Assembly (NCBI RefSeq): GCF_000498755.1
Contig: NZ_AXUS01000012.1
Span: 1-64,000, forward strand
Direction: 5' to 3'
Origin: Clostridioides mangenotii TR
GTDB lineage: Bacteria > Bacillota > Clostridia > Peptostreptococcales > Peptostreptococcaceae
DNA length: 64,000 nucleotides
In this document: piece after piece, positions 1 to 8,701 of the stretch
Layout: each line of letters starts with the position of its first letter
Position numbering within the stretch: the first letter of the stretch is position 1
Program-made: the position numbers and the translations under genes
Notes under the pieces: model-generated
The model's database searches: none
What the model saw: only the letters and a program-made list of their open reading frames with translations
Told to the model about the DNA's origin: nothing

Positions 1-1
1 T

Positions 2-487
2 ATAGGCGAAGATGCAAATGGACTAAATATAGTTAAAAACTGTGTAGATGATATATCTGGTAAACTGACTGTAAATGCCGGTAAATTGCTAATTAAAGAA
101 GATGAAGAAATAGCAGGTCTAGATATAAGAGTTCCTGTGACATACAAAGTAGAAGAGGTAGTTTGTAATTTAAAAAAATTAGCAGAAAAATATGAATTAG
201 AATATGAAGAATACGACTTTTTAGATTCTATATATATTCCTGAAGACAGCCTACTTGTCAAGACTCTGAGAAATGTCTATAAAGAAGAAACAGGCCTTGA
301 TGGTTCTCCAGTTTCGTCTGGAGGAGCTACATATGCAAGAGCTTTAGATAATTGTGTGGCCTTTGGATCTATTTTCCCAGGAAGTCCTGAAACAGAGCAT
401 CAAGTAAATGAATTTGCTATAATCAGCGATATAGTTAAAGCTTCTAAAATATACGCATTGGCGATTTACGAGCTTCTTAAAATTTAA
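2..487 (+). CDS. PepV-like dipeptidase (M20 family), 3' part only
   Basis: The gene runs in from before the window; its reading frame is open from base 2, giving about 161 C-terminal residues. The motif VSSGGATYARAL, the later FPGSPETEHQVNE and the closing helix are typical of PepV/Sapep zinc dipeptidases, which cleave Xaa dipeptides in the cytoplasm. The histidine in TEHQ and the glutamate after it match the family's C-terminal metal-site region. The catalytic N-terminal half is outside the window, so activity cannot be judged. A strong hairpin follows the stop at about 60 bases. Confidence 0.85.
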   Translation: MGEDANGLNIVKNCVDDISGKLTVNAGKLLIKEDEEIAGLDIRVPVTYKVEEVVCNLKKLAEKYELEYEEYDFLDSIYIPEDSLLVKTLRNVYKEETGLDGSPVSSGGATYARALDNCVAFGSIFPGSPETEHQVNEFAIISDIVKASKIYALAIYELLKI

Positions 488-548
488 GTGGGAATAAAGT
501 GCAACTAAAAATTTGTAATAAATCGACAAAAGATTAAGTTTTAACTTT

Positions 549-606
549 ATGAGGTGTCTCAAATCAGAAATATCTATTTTGATATATCTATTTAGACACC
601 TCATTT
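549..606. terminator. Hairpin terminator after the dipeptidase gene
   Basis: An 11-base perfect inverted repeat, ATGAGGTGTCT (549-559) against AGACACCTCAT (594-604), encloses a 34-base AT-rich loop. There is only a weak T-tract after it, so it may be a poor terminator or a processing site. It separates the dipeptidase from the SIR2-like gene. Confidence 0.55.
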
Positions 607-636
607 ATTATAACGATATTTAGAAGGAGTAGTGAC

Positions 637-1707
637 ATGAAATTAGCAGTATTTTTGGGTGCTGGAGCGTCTGCTTCAGATAATTTTCCTATACAAAATG
701 AACTATTTAGCGCTTATTTTAGAAATCTAAACGAAAAAGATTTTGAAAGTGAGATGAATATTGAGCTGTTCAGGTTTTTTAAGCAGATATTTGATATAGA
801 TGTTATGAATGACGATATGAGTGACATTAACTTTCCAACATTTGAAGAAGTACTAGGTCTTTTAGATTTAGCAGAGCAGAGGGGAGAGTCGTTTAGAAAT
901 TTTGGACTTGAAGATATAAATAAAAAGAGCGATAGCATTAGATATATGAGACAGTATTTGATATTTTTAATGGCGGAAGTATTAAATGCAAAATTAGATA
1001 TAGAAAGTACTAACCACAATACTTTAATAAGAAATTTAATTGATAAAGAGCTTTTACTCGATACGACATTTATAAGTACAAATTACGATATATGTATAGA
1101 TAATACTATTGTTACTATGAGTGATAAGATAAAAAACTATGTAATGTTAGATTACGGAATAGATTTTACTAATTTTAATTTAGAAAACAGTTGGAGAAGA
1201 CCAACTGAGCCTTCTATAAAGCTCTACAAGATCCATGGTTCACTAAACTGGCTTTACTGCCCAGTTTGTAATGGGGTTACTATAACACCCTATGAAGGAG
1301 GCGTTATGAAACAACTTCAAAGGGCTAGAGAAACTAGATGTCTCGATTGTGGTGACTATACTGTACCTATTGTAATACCACCTACTTATTTTAAAAATAT
1401 TTCAAACATACATATATCAAAAGTATGGAATGCAGCTCAAAATTCACTAAGAGATGCAGATGTTGTTGTATTTTGTGGCTATTCGTTCCCCGAGGCTGAT
1501 ATACACATCAAGTATCTATTGAAAAGAGTACAAGGAAGTAGAAGAAAAGCACCTTTGAAATTTGTTGTATACAATAATCATAAGGATAAGCAAGAGGTAA
1601 CTCTAAAAAAAGAAGAAAAAAGATATAGGCGATTTTTAGGAGAAAACACAGTTTTTACTAGAAAATCATTTCAAGATTTCGCAGAAAATCCAACTGAATT
1701 TTTATAA
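637..1707 (+). CDS. SIR2-like domain protein (stand-alone)
   Basis: A 356-residue protein with an N-terminal Rossmann-type NAD-binding motif (AVFLGAGASAS, residues 4-14), then a conserved FISTNYD segment and a KIHGSLNW motif, as in SIR2_2-type sirtuin-like domains. A four-cysteine zinc knuckle (CPVC and CLDC) follows, and near the C-terminus the VVFCGYSFPEADIHIKYLL segment is typical of SIR2-like NADases of bacterial defence proteins as well as stand-alone deacylase-like proteins. A good ribosome site (AGAAGGAG) precedes the ATG. No HerA, Argonaute or TIR partner lies beside it. Family membership is clear; the role (NADase in phage defence or protein deacylation) is inferred only. Confidence 0.8.
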   Translation: MKLAVFLGAGASASDNFPIQNELFSAYFRNLNEKDFESEMNIELFRFFKQIFDIDVMNDDMSDINFPTFEEVLGLLDLAEQRGESFRNFGLEDINKKSDSIRYMRQYLIFLMAEVLNAKLDIESTNHNTLIRNLIDKELLLDTTFISTNYDICIDNTIVTMSDKIKNYVMLDYGIDFTNFNLENSWRRPTEPSIKLYKIHGSLNWLYCPVCNGVTITPYEGGVMKQLQRARETRCLDCGDYTVPIVIPPTYFKNISNIHISKVWNAAQNSLRDADVVVFCGYSFPEADIHIKYLLKRVQGSRRKAPLKFVVYNNHKDKQEVTLKKEEKRYRRFLGENTVFTRKSFQDFAENPTEFL

Positions 1708-1917
1708 ATAGGATAATATGTTTTATTTATATATGAGTTTATACAGTAAGTAAAATTTATGTAGAAATAACTAGAATAATATGTAGTAAAGAGATATAAT
1801 TAATTTTAGTAACTTCAATTTTCATAATAAAATATCAATTTAGTCTATTATAAAATATCGTTTAATTATACACTATATCGATTTAAAAACCAACACGTAC
1901 TGGAAGGAGGAAAAATT

Positions 1918-2439
1918 ATGGAAAATAATCAATTATCACCTGAAGAACTAATAGAAAACGAAAATAAAGTATATAGGACTTTATATGGCTTAGGGGTAGA
2001 TTACGATGTGATAGAACACGAACCGCTCTATACAGCTGAAGAACTTGTAGCTATAAAAGACATAGCAAAAGGAACACACTGTAAAAATTTATTTTTAAGA
2101 AATTCAAAAGGCAGTGAATACTATTTAATTGTAGTTAGAGATGATAAACAAGTCGATCTAAAATTATTGAAGGATAAAATAGGATCTACAAGGCTTTCTT
2201 TTGCATCACCAGGGAGACTTTTAAATGTTTTAAAATTAACACCTGGAAGCGTCAATCCTTTTTCTCTTATGAATGATGAAGAGCATAAGGTAAAATTGTT
2301 CGTCGATAAAGATATCCTAAATGGAGAGAATCTAAATTTCCATCCAAATATAAATACAAAAATGGTTAACTTACCTTTAGATGGATTTGAAAAGTTTTTA
2401 GTAAGCTTAGAAAATTATAGAGAAAATATAGAAGTATAG
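1918..2439 (+). CDS. Prolyl-tRNA editing protein, PrdX/ProX-like (YbaK/EbsC domain)
   Basis: A 173-residue protein of the YbaK/ProX aminoacyl-tRNA deacylase family. It shows the expected sequence of elements: a helical N-terminus, YDVIEHEPLYTAEE, the KNLFLRN strand, VVRDDKQVDLK and the glycine/serine-rich SFASPGRLLNVLKLTPGSVNPFSL segment. Family members hydrolyse mischarged Ala- or Cys-tRNA(Pro) in trans. In proline-fermenting clostridia a homologue (PrdX) sits in the proline reductase cluster, but no such genes are next to it here. The start is fixed by AAGGAGG seven bases upstream. Confidence 0.85.
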   Translation: MENNQLSPEELIENENKVYRTLYGLGVDYDVIEHEPLYTAEELVAIKDIAKGTHCKNLFLRNSKGSEYYLIVVRDDKQVDLKLLKDKIGSTRLSFASPGRLLNVLKLTPGSVNPFSLMNDEEHKVKLFVDKDILNGENLNFHPNINTKMVNLPLDGFEKFLVSLENYRENIEV

Positions 2440-2476
2440 ACAATAAGATCAATTTACTAGCAAAGGAAGATATGAC

Positions 2477-3166
2477 ATGTTGGGGACAATCGTAAACAGT
2501 TTGGCAATAGCAGTAGGATGCTTAGTGGGATTATTTATCAAAAAAGGAATCCCAGAGAGAGTAAGCAAAACTATAATGAGTGGTTTAGGTCTTTGCGTAC
2601 TTTACATAGGAATAGAAGGCAGTTTAAAAGGTGAGAATACATTAATAACAGTGGTCTGCATTGCAGTTGGTGGATTAATAGGCGAAATAATAGATATAGA
2701 TAAGAAAATAAACAAACTCGGAGATTTTCTACAAGAGAAATTTTCTAAAGGAAACGACCAAGAAACTTCTATAGCAAAAGGATTTGTTACAACTAGTTTA
2801 ATTTACTGTGTAGGAGCGATGGCAATAGTTGGGGCTCTAGAAAGTGGACTTACTGGAAATCATCAGACTCTTTTTACAAAAGCATTATTAGATGGAATTT
2901 CTGCAATTATATTTACAACTACTCTAGGTATAGGAGTTATATTTTCATCAGTGGCAGTATTTATATATCAAGGTTTAATAACTATTGGAGCTGCTTTTTT
3001 ATCGACACTTTTAAGCGAAGCAGTTGTTACGGCTCTAACTGCTGTTGGAAGCTTGCTTATAATAGGAATTGCTCTAAATCTTTTAGAGATTACAAAGATA
3101 AAAGTTGCAAACTTACTTCCAGCAGTATTTTTACCGATTTTATTTGGACTACTAAATCTACTATAA
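2477..3166 (+). CDS. DUF554 family membrane protein
   Basis: A 229-residue polytopic membrane protein with about six hydrophobic segments, beginning LGTIVNSLAIAVGCLVG and carrying GSLLIIGIALNLLEITKIKVANLLPA near the end, which is diagnostic for the DUF554 (YdfK/YqgA) family. The biochemical function of the family is not established. It lies 37 bases after the tRNA-editing gene and may be co-transcribed with it. Confidence 0.85.
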   Translation: MLGTIVNSLAIAVGCLVGLFIKKGIPERVSKTIMSGLGLCVLYIGIEGSLKGENTLITVVCIAVGGLIGEIIDIDKKINKLGDFLQEKFSKGNDQETSIAKGFVTTSLIYCVGAMAIVGALESGLTGNHQTLFTKALLDGISAIIFTTTLGIGVIFSSVAVFIYQGLITIGAAFLSTLLSEAVVTALTAVGSLLIIGIALNLLEITKIKVANLLPAVFLPILFGLLNLL

Positions 3167-3273
3167 ATGTATACAGTATCGAGAAAAGTTTAGACAAATA
3201 TTTTATTTAGAAGGATAATCACATTTGTAATCAAATTAATTATACATAAGAAATTTTTGGAGGTATAATTTAT

Positions 3274-4158
3274 ATGATTACATTTGATATAAATGATGCA
3301 AATATTAAATTTGATGTACAGATGGAAAATTACAATGCTATTAGGAAGTTATTTAAATTTAGAGCAATTAAAGAAAGCAAAAAATTTAAAGATGATTGTA
3401 TGAATAATTTTCACTCTTTGAAGCAGATTTCAGAGAGAGGTTTAAAACTAGGAGATAAATATCTTACAGAAGCTTTTAAGCTTGGAGTAGAGACAATTGT
3501 GGGTTATGATATTATAACCATAGATGTAGATACTTTTAAAGATGTTTACTGCGATAAATACCTGGATTTTAATAGGCTTTTTAACAACTACAATAAGTCA
3601 TACTTAATTCCAAATAAAAACAAGAAAAATAATATTGTAAATATCCATGAGATTGAAGCTGCAGTTGATAAGTTAAATTCTTTTATACAAGAGGACTTCT
3701 TTAACATACATTTTGCGGTTTTGGATGTGCTTTTAGAAAATAAAATTACTAAAGTTCGTCCTTATATCGATGAAGAGTCTATAAATCAATCAAATGCGCT
3801 TTTTAATAACTATAAAGATGGATTTATTAGCAAACCAGACGAATGCAAGGTGGTAAAGCAGATAATAGAGTTAAATCCGTATAGGGAAGACCTATACAAG
3901 TTTCTTATAAGAGAAGATGGCGATTTGTTTAATGAAATTGACAATTTGACAAAATTTTTAGGATATTCTATGGATGAATACAAAGAAGGTCTAATGAATA
4001 ATTATATTGATACTTTAATAGAAAACAGAGATAGCTTCTACGATAGCTATGATAAAATGAAAGAAAAAATTGAAAAATACGCTAAGTATATTGGATGTAA
4101 AGATGAGAGTTTTTTCGTTACAAAGTTAGATGCAATATATACTTTTGCAAATGCCTAA
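3274..4158 (+). CDS. Hypothetical protein, not recognised
   Basis: A 294-residue soluble, charged, mostly helical protein without signal peptide or membrane segments. It starts MITFDINDANIKFDVQ and contains no catalytic motif I can name. A ribosome site (TTGGAGG) precedes the ATG and a clean intrinsic terminator directly overlaps the stop codon, so it is a real single-gene unit. Codon use and base composition match its neighbours. Confidence 0.75.
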   Translation: MITFDINDANIKFDVQMENYNAIRKLFKFRAIKESKKFKDDCMNNFHSLKQISERGLKLGDKYLTEAFKLGVETIVGYDIITIDVDTFKDVYCDKYLDFNRLFNNYNKSYLIPNKNKKNNIVNIHEIEAAVDKLNSFIQEDFFNIHFAVLDVLLENKITKVRPYIDEESINQSNALFNNYKDGFISKPDECKVVKQIIELNPYREDLYKFLIREDGDLFNEIDNLTKFLGYSMDEYKEGLMNNYIDTLIENRDSFYDSYDKMKEKIEKYAKYIGCKDESFFVTKLDAIYTFANA

Positions 4159-4184
4159 GGACTGTAATCACAGTCCTTTTTCTA
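4157..4184 (+). terminator. Intrinsic terminator
   Basis: Nine-base perfect stem AAGGACTGT/ACAGTCCTT with a four-base loop, followed by a short T-run. It begins at the stop codon of the preceding hypothetical gene. Confidence 0.85.
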
Positions 4185-4296
4185 ATTTTTATAGTTTTTT
4201 TTTATTTTTAATCTATAATTATAGACATATTTGTGATGTAAATGATATTAAAAAGATTTAAAGTCGTATATAGTATCGATTGAAAGGAGTTTATAT

Positions 4297-4986
4297 ATGA
4301 GCCAAAAAATTTTAGTTGTAGATGATGATAAAGATTTATGTAAAGTTTTAAAAAAATACCTTGAAATAGAAAATTATTTAGTTAGTTTTAGACATGATGG
4401 TGTTAGTGGTTTAAAGGAAGTACTAGAAAATTCTTATCAACTTGTAATATTAGATATAATGCTACCTCAGAAGAGCGGTTTTGAAATTTTAACTGAGGTT
4501 AGGAAATCAAGTTCTGTGCCAATACTTATGTTGACTGCCAAAGACAGTGAGATAGATAAGGTGTCAGGTCTTAGATTAGGAGCAGATGACTATTTAACGA
4601 AACCATTTAGCATGAATGAATTTATTGCTAGAGTTCAATCTCTTATAAGAAGGTCTACATATTTTAATGAATCTAAAAGCAGGAAAGAACTAAATTTTGA
4701 TGGTTTAGTAATAAATCCAGATACCAGAGAAGTTATAGTAGATAATATAAAAGTTGATCTAACAGCAAAAGAATTTGATTTATTGTACTTCTTAGCTCAA
4801 AGCAGTGGAAAAGTATTTACTAAAAAACAGATCTATAGAAATGTTTGGGAAGAAGATTACGCGTTTGATGATAATAATATAATGGTCCATATTCGAAGAC
4901 TAAGAAAAAAGATTGAGTATAAACCCGATGCCCCTGAATTTATTAAAACTGTATGGGGCGTTGGCTATAAGTTTGGAGGTGAATGA
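4297..4986 (+). CDS. OmpR/PhoB-family response regulator of the bacitracin-type module
   Basis: A 229-residue two-domain regulator. The receiver domain has the acidic pocket (VVDDD, residues 6-10), the phospho-acceptor in LVILDIMLPQKSG, the switch residue in LMLTAK and the KPF lysine. The C-terminal winged helix ends with the family signature VWGVGYKF. The kinase gene overlaps its 3' end, and an ABC transporter and UppP follow, the classic arrangement in which the pair senses an envelope-acting peptide and induces the transporter. Confidence 0.92.
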   Translation: MSQKILVVDDDKDLCKVLKKYLEIENYLVSFRHDGVSGLKEVLENSYQLVILDIMLPQKSGFEILTEVRKSSSVPILMLTAKDSEIDKVSGLRLGADDYLTKPFSMNEFIARVQSLIRRSTYFNESKSRKELNFDGLVINPDTREVIVDNIKVDLTAKEFDLLYFLAQSSGKVFTKKQIYRNVWEEDYAFDDNNIMVHIRRLRKKIEYKPDAPEFIKTVWGVGYKFGGE

Positions 4987-5896
4987 TATTATTAAGGACG
5001 TATTAATTATAATGCTATCTATTATTTGCATTTTAATGTATTTGTATATTATAATGTTTCGTGCAAAACTCAAAGAACTACTGTATATTATAAAAACAGC
5101 TAAAAATTACGATAAGATAAAGATATTTGTATCAGAATTAGGATTGGGAGTATTTTCTGAAGTGGGATTAGCTACAAATGAGTTAATTAGATCCTATCAA
5201 GCGAAACTAATACAACAGAAAAGGACAGAACAAGCAAATAAGGAGCTGATGACTAGCCTATCACATGATGTAAGGACTCCACTTACATCATTGCTCGGAT
5301 ACTTAGACGCTTTAGAGAGTGATATATTGGATAATGATGAAAAAATAAAGTACATTAGAACTTCTAGAAAAAAAGCATACGATCTAAAAGAGTTAGTAGA
5401 TAACTTATTTGAATTGTTTAAAATTGGATCGAGAGAGATACTATTCTCTCCAGAAGTTAAAGATATAAATGAATTGTTACGGGAGAATATAATTGAATGG
5501 GGAGCAGTTTTTGAACAAAACAAAATCTCTTTAAAAGTTGATATACCAGAAGATGAATACAATGTAAATATAGATGAAAATGCTTTTAATAGAATAATCT
5601 CTAATTTATTACAAAATGCAGTACAATACACTGGAGACTGTATAGAATTTAAGACTCAAAAGACAGATTCATATATAGAAATATATATAAAGGATAATGG
5701 AGATGGTATTGATGAAGATAGTATTAGATTTGTATTTGATAGACTTTATAAATGTGATAAGTCTAGGAGCAAAAGAGGAAGTGGACTAGGACTTAGTATA
5801 GTAAAAGAGTTTATGGATATGCATAAAGGCAAAATAGATGTTAAAAGTAAAACCGGAAATGGAACTGAGTTTATATTGTACTTTCCAATTTTATAG
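4979..5896 (+). CDS. Sensor histidine kinase of the bacitracin-type module
   Basis: A roughly 305-residue kinase with one N-terminal membrane helix and no extracellular sensor domain, as in kinases that sense through a partner transporter. H-box SHDVRTPLTSLLGY, N-box ISNLLQNAVQYT, G1 DNGDGID and G2 RGSGLGLSIVKEF are all intact. The start is uncertain: GTG at 4979 overlaps the upstream stop and gives a full-length membrane helix but sits on the GGAGG sequence; ATG at 5012, with AAGGA upstream, is the alternative. It ends just before a terminator-like hairpin. Confidence 0.9.
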   Translation: MNDIIKDVLIIMLSIICILMYLYIIMFRAKLKELLYIIKTAKNYDKIKIFVSELGLGVFSEVGLATNELIRSYQAKLIQQKRTEQANKELMTSLSHDVRTPLTSLLGYLDALESDILDNDEKIKYIRTSRKKAYDLKELVDNLFELFKIGSREILFSPEVKDINELLRENIIEWGAVFEQNKISLKVDIPEDEYNVNIDENAFNRIISNLLQNAVQYTGDCIEFKTQKTDSYIEIYIKDNGDGIDEDSIRFVFDRLYKCDKSRSKRGSGLGLSIVKEFMDMHKGKIDVKSKTGNGTEFILYFPIL

Positions 5897-5903
5897 AGCT
5901 ATT

Positions 5904-5927
5904 AAAACGTACTTATGTGCGTTTTTT
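5904..5927 (+). terminator. Weak intrinsic terminator between kinase and ABC genes
   Basis: AAAACGTAC and GTGCGTTTT form a nine-pair stem (one G-U) around TTAT, followed by further T residues. It would separate the two-component genes from the transporter genes. Confidence 0.6.
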
Positions 5928-6022
5928 GTATTTAAAACTAAAATTAAGGAAATTGTAAGATTTGATTAAGGCTAGCGTAAGTGGCTTCTTGTTATAATAA
6001 AAAAAGAACAGGAGGAATTAAC

Positions 6023-6943
6023 ATGGATAATATAATTAAGACAACATCTCTTACTAAAAAATTTGGAGAGAAAAAAAGTGTAGACTCTGCAAATATAAAT
6101 GTAAAAAGAGGCGAGATTTATGGTCTTCTTGGAAGAAATGGAGCAGGAAAGACAACTATTATGAGAATGCTTATGAATTTAACGAAACCAACTTCTGGAG
6201 AAATAGAGCTACTTGGAAATAGAGAATATAAAAATTCAAAAAATGTGTACAATCGAATCGGGTCGATAATAGAGTACCCAGGATTTTATGAAAATTTAAC
6301 TGGAGAAGAAAATCTAAAGATATTCGCTAAGCTTCGAGGGATACAAAGAAAAGATTCTGTGAAGAGAGCTTTAGAAATAGTTGATTTAGATAAGGAATTG
6401 AAGAAACCTTTTGTAGATTATTCAATGGGAATGAAGCAAAGATTAGGTATAGCATCGGCTATTATGCACGATCCAGAGCTTCTGATTTTAGATGAGCCTA
6501 TAAATGGTCTAGATCCAGTAGGTATTCAAGAGATAAGAAGCTATTTAAAAAGGTTGTGTGAAGAGAATGGTACTACAATATTCTTATCAAGCCATATACT
6601 CAGTGAAATTGAGCAATTAGCAGATACAATAGGAGTAATACATGCTGGAAAAATGATGGAAGAAGTGTCGATGGCCACACTTCATAAAAGAAATAGAAGA
6701 TATTTGGAATTTAAAACATCAAATGAAAATAAATCATGTTTATTACTTGAAGAACAATACAATATTAAAGATTATAGTGTCCACGGTGATGGCAGTATAC
6801 GTATTTATACAGATTTTAATTTAAGATCTGAACTCAATAAATTATTTGTGAAAAATGATATTGATGTTTTTAAAATCAATATCAGTGAAGAAAGTTTAGA
6901 AGATTATTTTTCAAATCTGATTGGTGGTGGCAAAATTGGTTAA
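6023..6943 (+). CDS. BcrA-like ABC transporter ATP-binding protein
   Basis: A 306-residue ABC ATPase: Walker A GRNGAGKTT, Q-loop near IGSIIEYPGFYENLTG, signature YSMGMKQRLG, Walker B LLILDEP and the switch histidine in SSHIL. The C-terminal extension of about 85 residues is typical of the BcrA/LanF group, which drives export or target-site removal of bacitracin and lantibiotics. The ATG at 6023 is chosen because it follows AGGAGG by seven bases. The permease gene overlaps its last codons. Confidence 0.9.
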   Translation: MDNIIKTTSLTKKFGEKKSVDSANINVKRGEIYGLLGRNGAGKTTIMRMLMNLTKPTSGEIELLGNREYKNSKNVYNRIGSIIEYPGFYENLTGEENLKIFAKLRGIQRKDSVKRALEIVDLDKELKKPFVDYSMGMKQRLGIASAIMHDPELLILDEPINGLDPVGIQEIRSYLKRLCEENGTTIFLSSHILSEIEQLADTIGVIHAGKMMEEVSMATLHKRNRRYLEFKTSNENKSCLLLEEQYNIKDYSVHGDGSIRIYTDFNLRSELNKLFVKNDIDVFKINISEESLEDYFSNLIGGGKIG

Positions 6944-7673
6944 TTTGGTACACTGTGAAATATTAAAACTAAAGAGATGCAAAATATTTACATTGAGTTT
7001 ATTAAGTGCTTTAGTTGCTCCACTGATGATATCTGGCGAAATTATTAAATCTAAACTCGATAATCCCGAGAAAATAGTTACATTTGCGCAATTATTTGAA
7101 AATGTAAACCTATATATAATGATGTTATTTGGTCTAGTGCTTTACGGTGTGATCGCAGCTTATTTAATTAGTAGAGAATACTCTGAAAATACTTTAAAAT
7201 CGATTATTACAGTACCTATCCCAAAGAGATCCTTTATATTTTCAAAGTTTATAACTTTCTTTATATGGATTATTCTTTTGACTATTATCTCTTGGATTGC
7301 AACAATAGTATTCGGATTTATTTGTGGTGCAGAATCATTATGGCCACAAGATATTTTTACATCTATAAAAGCTTACTTATTAGGAGGTGTCCTTTTATTT
7401 TTAACCTCTGTACCAATATTTTTCATTACCATGTATTCAAAAAATATTATTGCACCAATTATATTTATGATTTCAGTAGTAATGGCCAATATTATGTTGT
7501 CAAATTCTGATCTAGGGGTCTATTTTCCATGGACTACATCGTATTTAATAGTTTCAGGGCAGATCGATGAATACAATACACCACATGCAATTTCATATTT
7601 AATAATCGCTGCAACTTTTATTATTGGTACTATTGCCAGTTTAATATATTTTGAAAAGGACGATATAAAGTAA
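6936..7673 (+). CDS. BcrB-like ABC-2 permease
   Basis: A 245-residue integral membrane protein with about six hydrophobic helices, matching the ABC-2/BcrB type (N-terminal LVHCEILKLKRCKIF, then ALVAPLM, and the cytoplasmic SREYSENTLKSIITVPI loop that docks the ATPase). The start is most likely the TTG at 6936, overlapping the ATPase stop and preceded by GGTGGTGG, which implies translational coupling. Together with the upstream ATPase it forms one transporter. Confidence 0.85.
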   Translation: MVNLVHCEILKLKRCKIFTLSLLSALVAPLMISGEIIKSKLDNPEKIVTFAQLFENVNLYIMMLFGLVLYGVIAAYLISREYSENTLKSIITVPIPKRSFIFSKFITFFIWIILLTIISWIATIVFGFICGAESLWPQDIFTSIKAYLLGGVLLFLTSVPIFFITMYSKNIIAPIIFMISVVMANIMLSNSDLGVYFPWTTSYLIVSGQIDEYNTPHAISYLIIAATFIIGTIASLIYFEKDDIK

Positions 7674-7729
7674 TTGTCTTTAAAAATCTTTCTTAAATTT
7701 ATATTAATTAAGAAATTGGAGGTAAGAAA

Positions 7730-8554
7730 ATGGAAGCATTTAGTTTAATAGAAATTTTAAAATCCGTGCTATTGGGAGTTATACAGGGTATTACAGAGTG
7801 GCTACCAGTAAGTAGCACGGGGCACATGATTTTAGTTAATGAGTTTTTAAAATTAAACTTTTCTGATACATTTATAAATACGTTTTTAGTTGTTATACAA
7901 CTCGGTTCGATACTTGCAGTAGTATTGTTGTACTTTAAAAAATTAAATCCGTTTGATAGAGATAAAAATTCAGAACAAAAACGCGATACGATTGATTTAT
8001 GGATAAAGGTTATAATATCAATAATTCCAATAGGATTAGTAGGTGTATTATTTGAGGACAAAATAAATGAACTATTCTATAATTCAATTGTAGTATCTAT
8101 TGCGTTAATAGCTTATGGTGTAATTTTGATACTTTTAGAAAATAGAAATAAAACACCAAAATATAACAGTTTTAAGGATGTAACGTTTAAAACTGCATTA
8201 GCAATAGGTGTATTTCAGTGTCTAGCTCTTATTCCAGGTACATCACGATCTGGTTCGACTATAATAGGTGCTGTACTTTTAGGGACTTCCAGATATGTAG
8301 CAGCTGAGTTTTCGTTTTTTATGGCAATACCTACAATGTTTGGAGCTAGTGCGATAAAGTTACTTAAAGCTGGTTTTGCATTTACTAGCTTTGAATGGTT
8401 AATATTAATAGTTGGATCCGTAGTAGCATTTTTAGTTTCGATTGTTGTAATAAAATTATTTCTGGGCTATATTAAGAAACATAATTTTAAAGTATTCGGT
8501 TATTACAGAATAGTGTTAGGTATTTTGGTATTGGCATATTTCTTTATGTTTTAG
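7730..8554 (+). CDS. uppP: Undecaprenyl-diphosphatase (BacA/UppP family)
   Basis: A 274-residue membrane enzyme that dephosphorylates undecaprenyl diphosphate, the lipid bound by bacitracin. Both BacA-family active-site motifs are present: [17 protein letters not shown] near the N-terminus and [12 protein letters not shown] around residue 170. Its position directly after a bcrAB-like transporter parallels bcrABD operons of enterococci and C. perfringens, where the third gene is also of this family. It starts after TTGGAGG and ends before a strong two-way terminator. Confidence 0.93.
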   Translation: MEAFSLIEILKSVLLGVIQGITEWLPVSSTGHMILVNEFLKLNFSDTFINTFLVVIQLGSILAVVLLYFKKLNPFDRDKNSEQKRDTIDLWIKVIISIIPIGLVGVLFEDKINELFYNSIVVSIALIAYGVILILLENRNKTPKYNSFKDVTFKTALAIGVFQCLALIPGTSRSGSTIIGAVLLGTSRYVAAEFSFFMAIPTMFGASAIKLLKAGFAFTSFEWLILIVGSVVAFLVSIVVIKLFLGYIKKHNFKVFGYYRIVLGILVLAYFFMF

Positions 8555-8643
8555 ATAAACAATAATGAAGTTAAAATTAAAATAGATAATTTTTTTCGTA
8601 ATTTTAAATAGCTCAAATACATCAAGATAATATTGTGTAAAAT

Positions 8644-8700
8644 AATAAAGAAAAAGGTTGCTTATAATCTAAAGACTACAAGCAACCTTTTTCTTTATTA
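8644..8700. terminator. Bidirectional terminator
   Basis: A long inverted repeat, AATAAAGAAAAAGGTTGCTT against AAGCAACCTTTTTCTTTATT, lies between the converging uppP and binding-protein genes. It has A- and T-runs on both sides and can stop transcription from either direction. Confidence 0.9.
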
Positions 8701-8701
8701 T

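Noticed and set aside
344-604. Long open frame on the minus strand over the dipeptidase end.
   Set aside because: Mirror frame of a real gene and hairpin, no ribosome site and no protein-like motif.
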